Assembly: GCA_003446735.1 (NCBI GenBank)
Contig: DMCJ01000004.1
Span: 1 to 6,638, forward strand
Length of the DNA stretch: 6,638 nucleotides
Direction of reading: 5' to 3'
Source: Lachnospiraceae bacterium
Lineage (GTDB): Bacteria > Bacillota > Clostridia > Lachnospirales > Lachnospiraceae
Position numbers and translations under genes: made by a program. Numbering within the stretch: position 1 is the first letter of the stretch; each line of letters starts with the position of its first letter. The notes beneath the pieces were generated by a model that was not told where the DNA came from, did no database searches, and saw only the letters and a program-made list of their open reading frames with translations. This document shows, one piece after another, positions 6,116 to 6,638 of this stretch.

Positions 6116-6638
6116 TCATTCCCCTTACTTAAATGCCAGATATCCCTGTTATATTCTTCGATCGTTCTGTCCGATGAGAAGAATCCGGCTTTTGCTATAT
6201 TAACGAGCATCATCTTTTTCCATTTATCCCTGTCTTCGTAATCGTTTAACATACGATCCTTTGTGACCGTATAATCGCGAAGATCGAGGAGTGTCATAAA
6301 CCAGTCTTTCTTTAAGAGCTCATCATAGAGTCTCTTTAAATTGGTCTTATCTCCGACTTTGAGCATCTCTTTGCTGATTATAAAATCGACTGCCTGCTTT
6401 ATCATCGGATCATTATCGTAATATTTCTTTGATACATAATCCTTCTTCTCATAATGTCCGATGACCTGCTCGCTCTTCTCGCCGAAGATATATATATTTT
6501 CATCTCCGACAAGCTCATGTATCTCGACATTTGCTCCGTCGGAAGTACCTAACGTGACCGCTCCGTTTAACATGAATTTCATGTTGCCCGTACCCGAAGC
6601 TTCCTTGCTCGCTAGAGAGATCTGCTCCGAAATATCGC
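6112..6638 (-). CDS. glgP: Glycogen/maltodextrin phosphorylase, C-terminal part (cut by window edge)
   Basis: Glycogen phosphorylase removes glucose from the non-reducing end of alpha-1,4-glucans as glucose-1-phosphate, in the cytoplasm, using pyridoxal phosphate (PLP). About 174 C-terminal residues are visible; the frame stays open to the window edge, so the N-terminal majority is missing (family members are usually near 800 residues). The visible part begins with the family signature EQISLASKEASGTGNMKF. The lysine of GTGNMKF (codon at 6577-6579) corresponds to the PLP Schiff-base lysine. It is followed by LNGAVTLGTSDGANVEI and, near the end, by FFSSDRTIEEYNRDIW, also typical of the family. 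An internal Met at 6582 is not the start, because the conserved motif continues upstream of it. The TGA stop overlaps the malQ start in an ATGA arrangement, pointing to coupled translation. Family identification is very secure; substrate preference (glycogen or maltodextrin) cannot be decided from this fragment. Confidence 0.97.
   Translation of the reverse strand, partial: DISEQISLASKEASGTGNMKFMLNGAVTLGTSDGANVEIHELVGDENIYIFGEKSEQVIGHYEKKDYVSKKYYDNDPMIKQAVDFIISKEMLKVGDKTNLKRLYDELLKKDWFMTLLDLRDYTVTKDRMLNDYEDRDKWKKMMLVNIAKAGFFSSDRTIEEYNRDIWHLSKGNE

Overview
The window looks like chromosomal DNA from an anaerobic Firmicute, most likely a motile Lachnospiraceae-type clostridium (for example the Butyrivibrio/Roseburia neighbourhood). 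The reasons are moderate GC by eye, strong AGGAGG-type ribosome binding sites, a glycogen phosphorylase plus short amylomaltase-type MalQ pair, small zinc-ribbon membrane proteins of the kind common in that family, and a chemoreceptor. The taxonomic call is an inference from protein style, not a search result. Every supported gene lies on the minus strand, so transcription runs from high to low coordinates.

Layout in transcription order. (1) 6638-6112: the C-terminal end of glycogen phosphorylase, cut by the window edge, including the PLP-lysine motif. (2) 6115-4541: MalQ, complete, with all three catalytic acids and an unusual lysine-rich tail. (3) 4548-4252, 4244-3399 and 3424-2990: three small single-pass membrane proteins. 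The first two carry an N-terminal four-cysteine zinc ribbon with identical spacing. The second and third appear to share a short extracytoplasmic motif region. (4) 2987-2439: a DJ-1/YajL-like protein with its nucleophilic cysteine. (5) 2426-1968: a CYTH/triphosphate tunnel enzyme. These seven genes are overlapping or separated by at most 12 bases, so they read as one operon whose promoter lies outside the window, upstream of glgP.

After the CYTH gene there is a 194-base non-coding gap. It holds a good SigA-type promoter (TTGATT, 16-base spacer, TG-T-TATAAT) and a leader of roughly 127 bases with a small inverted repeat near the predicted transcription start and one modest hairpin. This drives a separate gene at 1773-58, a complete methyl-accepting chemotaxis protein. 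No convincing terminator is visible between the operon and this promoter. The last 57 bases hold no gene.

Functionally, GlgP and MalQ form the standard cytoplasmic route for degrading glycogen or maltodextrins: phosphorolysis to glucose-1-phosphate, with MalQ rearranging short glucans. The DJ-1 and CYTH proteins look like general maintenance or phosphate-metabolism functions carried along in the same transcript. The three membrane proteins are the only part whose role cannot be stated and are the best candidate for something undescribed. Nothing in the window indicates a mobile element, CRISPR array, RNA gene or defence system.
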